64,000 nt of DNA. It comes from Nematostella vectensis (Eukaryota; Cnidaria; Anthozoa; Actiniaria; Edwardsiidae). Below the pieces are notes generated by a model. The model had not been told where the DNA came from, did not search any database, and was given only the letters and a program-made list of their open reading frames with translations. The DNA lies in NCBI RefSeq assembly GCF_932526225.1, contig NC_064047.1:1674001-1738000 (forward strand), read 5' to 3'. Positions 60,901-64,000 of this stretch are shown piece by piece; position 1 is the stretch's first letter, and each line of letters starts with the position of its first letter. The position numbers and the translations under genes were made by a program.

Positions 60901-63743
60901 ATAAGTGATGATAAAATGAATAAATTCTCATCTCAAATCTAGCAAAGCTCTTATCCAAGGAGGATGGAATAAGTGATGATAAAATGAATACATTCTCATC
61001 TCAAATCTAGCAAAGCTCTTATCCAAGTAAGGATGATGGGAATAAGTGATAAAATGAATAAATTCTCATCTCAAATCTAGCAAAGCTCTTATCCAAGGAG
61101 GATGGGAATAAGTGATGATAAAATGAATAAATTCTTATCTCAAATGTAGCAAAGCTCTTATCCAAGGAGGATGGGAATAAGTGATGATAAAATGAATAAA
61201 TTCTCATCTCAAATCTAGCAAAGCTCTTATCCAAGTAAGGATGATGGGAATAAGTGATAAAATGAATAAATTCTCATCTCAGATCTAGCAAAGCTCTTAT
61301 CCAAGGAGGATGGGAATAAGTGATGATAAAATGAATAAATTCTTATCTCAAATGTAGCAAAGCTCTTATCCAAGGAGGATGGGAATAAGTGATGATAAAA
61401 TGAATAAATTCTCATCTCAAATCTAGCAAAGCTCTTATCCAAGTAAGGATGATGGGAATAAGTGATAAAATGAATAAATTCTCATCTCAGATCTAGCAAA
61501 GCTCTTATCCAAGTAAGGATGATGGGGATAAGTTATAAATGAATGAATTCTCATTTCAGATCGATTCAAAGTATGACCCCACGAAAGAAGAAGAGGCGCG
61601 TAAGTGGATCGACACGGTCCTGGGGGAGTCGATATTTGGCGAGAATGGCGGTGTAGACACGGTGCATCAGACGCTCAAAGACGGCCAGGTCCTGTGCAGG
61701 TGGGCCGTACAGCCAAATTCGTTGTTGCGTGACCTCGGCGAATTCGTTGTTGCGTGACCTCGGCGAATTCGAACTCCTTGTCTCGTTTGGGAATAGCGCG
61801 TAGTCAAACAACCGTCTAAACTAATCGATGGGGTTATAAGCAATTTGACTGCACACAGTTAGAGAATTGATTGGTCACAGTGGTATGATTGGTCACGTGG
61901 TATGATTGGTCACGTGGTATGATTGGTCACGTGGTATGATTGGTCACGTGGTATGATTGGTCACGTGGTATGATTGACTACGCGCTATTCCCAGACGAGA
62001 AATGGATTAAGAATTTCTCGCGAGAATTTTCTTGATAGGTTGAATAAGCGCTGGGGCGCTAATTCATTTTATTTTTCGCGAGGCGATTATTTTTTTAGAA
62101 TTAATTCTATCTCTTGATAAAAGATGCTTTTTGCATAAGGTAGGGAGTAAGCAATTTCCCAGTACCATATCGAAACAACATTTTAATGATAAAATGTTGG
62201 GGCGGATAGTAAGGCATCCTCTGGTACCCAGGGCGTCGCGGAGATCGGGCACACAGGGCGCGCGCCAGAAAGAAAGAGCACCGCTTCCTGTGTGCCCGAT
62301 CTCCGCGACGCCCTGGGTCCCCGAGGATGGTAGTAAGGTCAGTTATATTGTTACTTTCCTTCTAGCGTTCAGTCAGCCTCTCGTCATCGACATCTATTGA
62401 GTGCACACGTTAAAGCAAGGCGCTTATTCGGCGAGGCGTTAAATTTTAAGGGAGGCGCTTTTTCGATTAATGACAACTTATAGAGTGTTTCTCTGCTTTT
62501 AGGCTAGCTAACCGTTTGGGCGGTAATTTGAAGATTAATCAGCAGAAGATGCCCTTTAAACAGGTGACGCATGCAGCAAAGTTACACAACAAACCGAAAC
62601 TAATTGAAACGTATAAATAGTCAACAGTATACTGCAAGTTGCTACACGTCACAAAGACATTAACCTTTTCTTCTTTGCTATGTGTTTAGAATTCTGGAGC
62701 TACAGAAATACTTTGCTGTGTAGTATGTTTTCTTTTATTAGCAATATAACGTAGAATAGAGAGCTAAAGAGCTATATGACTCGATAGTGATTCGTGCCGC
62801 GTCACATATCAGTGTATTTAACGTATATCTAAATACCTCGTCTATCTAAACTTTATACATTAATTTCGCAACGCCATTTTTGTTGTTGTAATTGATTTTA
62901 CAGATGGAAAATATTGGCAACTTTCTGTCATTCATTGAGAATAAGTTAGGCGTGGCTAAAAATGACCTGTTCCAGACGGTAGATCTCTACGAGAAGTCTA
63001 ATATGTGGAACGTAAGTATCCCCCCCTTCCCTTCGTATTTACTTATCCATTTACCACGCCACTTTCCTCCAGCATAATGATCACACAGAGTTTGCTCACA
63101 TTCTGGCCAATTTAAGATGCATTAGCTAGGAGCAAAAAATAGCAAAGTTCAAATTGTAAGGTACGTTAGCTTATATTTGCATGATTTTTTGCATAGATGT
63201 TCCTTTTGTAATATAAAACAAAATAGCTTTAGAATTTTCTAGTAGATAATCCGTTCTTGAGATATTGCATAATGTAAGACTCTTGATTTCTCTGAAATTG
63301 CTCAATTTGGGCGAAATTGGTGCTTTTTTCAGGATCTATGACAACTTTGCTCAAATCTCAAAAACCGATCATCTACCAAAAAATAGTAAAGCTTATTTTG
63401 TTTTATTTTATGAAAGGAACCTCTAGGCAAAATATAATAAAAATGTAAGCTAACACAACCTTACAATTTAAATTTTGCCATTTTTTGCCGCTTGAGTTAA
63501 CGCTATTGATTTTGCACTTTCGAATTTGCGCCTGTGAGCGCTTTGGAGTTTTGAGTGTGCGCTTTCGAGTATTTGCTTTTGAGTTTGCGCTTTCGAGTAT
63601 TCGCTTTTGAGTTTGCGCTTTGGAGTTTACGATTTTGAGTGTGCGCTAGAGTTTAAAATTTTGAGTTTGCGCTTTTGAGTTTCACGAGGTTCTGTTTGTT
63701 GTTCTTCTAGGTCATTTGCTGTATTCATGCTGTTGGACGAAGG
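57960..63743 (+). CDS. Transgelin/calponin-family actin-binding protein, 3'-partial
   Basis: Exons 57960-58010 (first exon a), 61560-61699, 62503-62563, 62904-63011, 63711-63743. The gene continues past the window. The joined product begins MANKPRGYGFSAEAAKK, then IDSKYDPTKEEEARKWIDTV, a calponin-homology domain with LKDGQVLCRLANRLG, NQQKMPFKQMENIGNFLSF, LFQTVDLYEKSNMWNV and ICCIHAVGRR. The motifs GQVLC, MENI-NF and FQTVDLYE are those of muscle protein 20 / transgelin. Phases 0, 2, 0, 0 agree. Known of the family: actin-filament binding and stabilising in muscle-like and non-muscle cells. C-terminal calponin-like repeats, if any, lie outside the window. A second possible first exon is listed at 58854. 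Confidence 0.9.
58854..58904 (+). CDS. Alternative first coding exon (b) of the calponin-family gene
   Basis: ATG GCA AAC AGA encodes MANRGNVFGFDIEIQAK and ends AAG/GTAGGA at 58904. Like exon a it is exactly 17 codons, starts MAN, has GFxxE-like spacing and a phase-0 donor, so it can splice to the same exon at 61560. The two exons probably arose by duplication and have separate promoters. Which one is used where cannot be told from sequence. Confidence 0.7.
58905..60585. other. Intron of the calponin-family gene; nothing further seen
   Basis: AT-rich non-coding sequence. A small open frame at 59274-59468 shows no family features. No structured repeat was recognised before the array at 60590. 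Confidence 0.4.
60590..61560 (+). repeat. 65-70-bp tandem array (~14 copies) ending at a calponin exon acceptor
   Basis: Unit of the form ATGAATAAATTCTCATCTCA, A/GATCTAGCAAAGCTCTTATC, CAAGGAGGATGGGAATAAGT. The last, diverged unit is ATGAATGAATTCTCATTTCAG, followed by the coding exon ATCGATTCAAAG at 61560, so the unit includes that exon's polypyrimidine/acceptor region. Some copies keep CAG (near 60597, 60667, 61283, 61487); most have CAA and so no AG acceptor. Every copy reads ATC TAG, a stop, right after the acceptor. Antisense frames of 71-77 codons are artefacts. Confidence 0.85.
61718..61767 (+). repeat. 25-bp direct duplication
   Basis: AATTCGTTGTTGCGTGACCT-CGGCG occurs twice in a row, ~18 bases after the donor at 61699. 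Confidence 0.85.
61775..62005. mobile_element. MITE with 17-18-bp internal tandem repeats
   Basis: TCTCGTTTGGGAATAGCGCG-TAGTC at the left and GACTACGCGCTATTCCCAGA-CGAGA at the right are inverted. Between them, GTATGATTGGTCACGTG recurs about six times (61868-61975). A possible relative with TCTCGTCTAGAAATTGCGCG-TAGTC is at ~15450 in a TRPA intron. Confidence 0.75.
62215..62329. mobile_element. Near-perfect foldback element, ~43-bp stem
   Basis: CATCCTCTGGTACCCAGGGC, GTCGCGGAGATCGGGCACAC, AGG is followed 29 bases later by its almost exact inverted complement. GC-rich in an AT-rich intron, with few mismatches, so probably recent. No coding capacity. Confidence 0.9.
63132..63488. mobile_element. 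MITE-like inverted-repeat element in calponin intron
   Basis: GCAAAAAATAGCAAAGTTCA, AATTGTAAGGTACGTTAGCT is mirrored by AAGCTAACACAACCTTACAA, TTTAAATTTTGCCATTTTTT. About 357 bp, non-coding. Confidence 0.75.
63520..63690 (+). repeat. Degenerate short tandem repeats, TTTGCGCTTTNGAG type
   Basis: Repeated phrases TTTGCGCTTTCGAGT, ATTCGCTTTTGAG and TTTGCGCTTTTGAG with period near 18 bases. Ends ~20 bases before the acceptor TTCTTCTAG at 63710. Confidence 0.75.
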
Positions 63744-64000
63744 GTAAGAAAAAATAACCAGGAAAAGTATCACTAATACACTCACACTCGCACTGAAATT
63801 AAACTAGACTCACATAGAACGTACGTACTACACTCACACTCATATAGAACTTGGAAAATATGCTTAAAAACCTATCATTTTTTAGGCCTTTGAAATATAC
63901 TATCTTAAATACTACTCGCTAGACGTATTCTAGCAAAAGTTAAAGCACATTTTCAGATGTATACGTAGGCAGCATTTCGTCATTGAAAGCTGCTTAAATT

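Overview
This is eukaryotic, intron-rich animal DNA. The genes recognised are a TRPA-type channel, a REPS/Eps15-homology protein, an SLC16 transporter, NUDC, an F-box/WD40 protein and a transgelin/calponin-family protein. Gene density, small exons with GT-AG introns, many short inverted-repeat elements and poly-G runs fit a cnidarian, most likely an anthozoan such as Nematostella. That placement is inference; no species-diagnostic locus was seen. All splice sites were chosen by hand from GT-AG boundaries, reading-frame continuity and family similarity. In every gene model the exon phases close exactly.

Layout: (1) 21-16314 (+): 3' part of a TRPA-like channel gene (ankyrin repeats, six membrane segments, C-terminal coiled coil). 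One intron holds a ~9.1-kb array of about 115 copies of a 79-bp unit. (2) 16315-22519: intergenic, with dispersed repeats, poly-G/C runs and a promoter candidate near 20.2 kb. (3) 22520-35443 (+): 17-exon REPS1-like gene with one EH domain and a C-terminal coiled coil. (4) 35444-38420: MITEs and two degenerate tRNA-Asn-like copies. (5) 38421-43498 (-): four-exon SLC16 (monocarboxylate-transporter-like) gene. (6) 43.6-46.9 kb: a decayed DNA transposon with ~0.37-kb inverted arms, a DDE-transposase remnant and a 15-bp minisatellite inside one arm. (7) 46937-53437 (-): complete 12-exon NUDC. (8) 53693-55699 (+): F-box/WD40 gene, head to head with NUDC 255 bp away. (9) 55.8-56.7 kb: TTAA-flanked non-autonomous element. 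(10) 57960 to the right edge (+): calponin-family gene with two alternative first exons, continuing past the window.

Main observation: several tandem arrays are not random intronic satellites. Their repeat unit carries a piece of a neighbouring coding exon plus its splice site. The TRPA array repeats a 3' splice acceptor with the first ~70 bases of an ankyrin exon. Two REPS arrays repeat an exon end with its 5' donor, and a third probably does. The array before calponin exon 2 repeats that exon's acceptor. I call these exon-edge minisatellites. Each supplies extra copies of a splice site next to the true one and could affect splicing or mark a shared local duplication mechanism.

The six genes have no evident functional link; this is an ordinary animal gene neighbourhood. 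NUDC and the F-box/WD40 gene probably share a promoter region.
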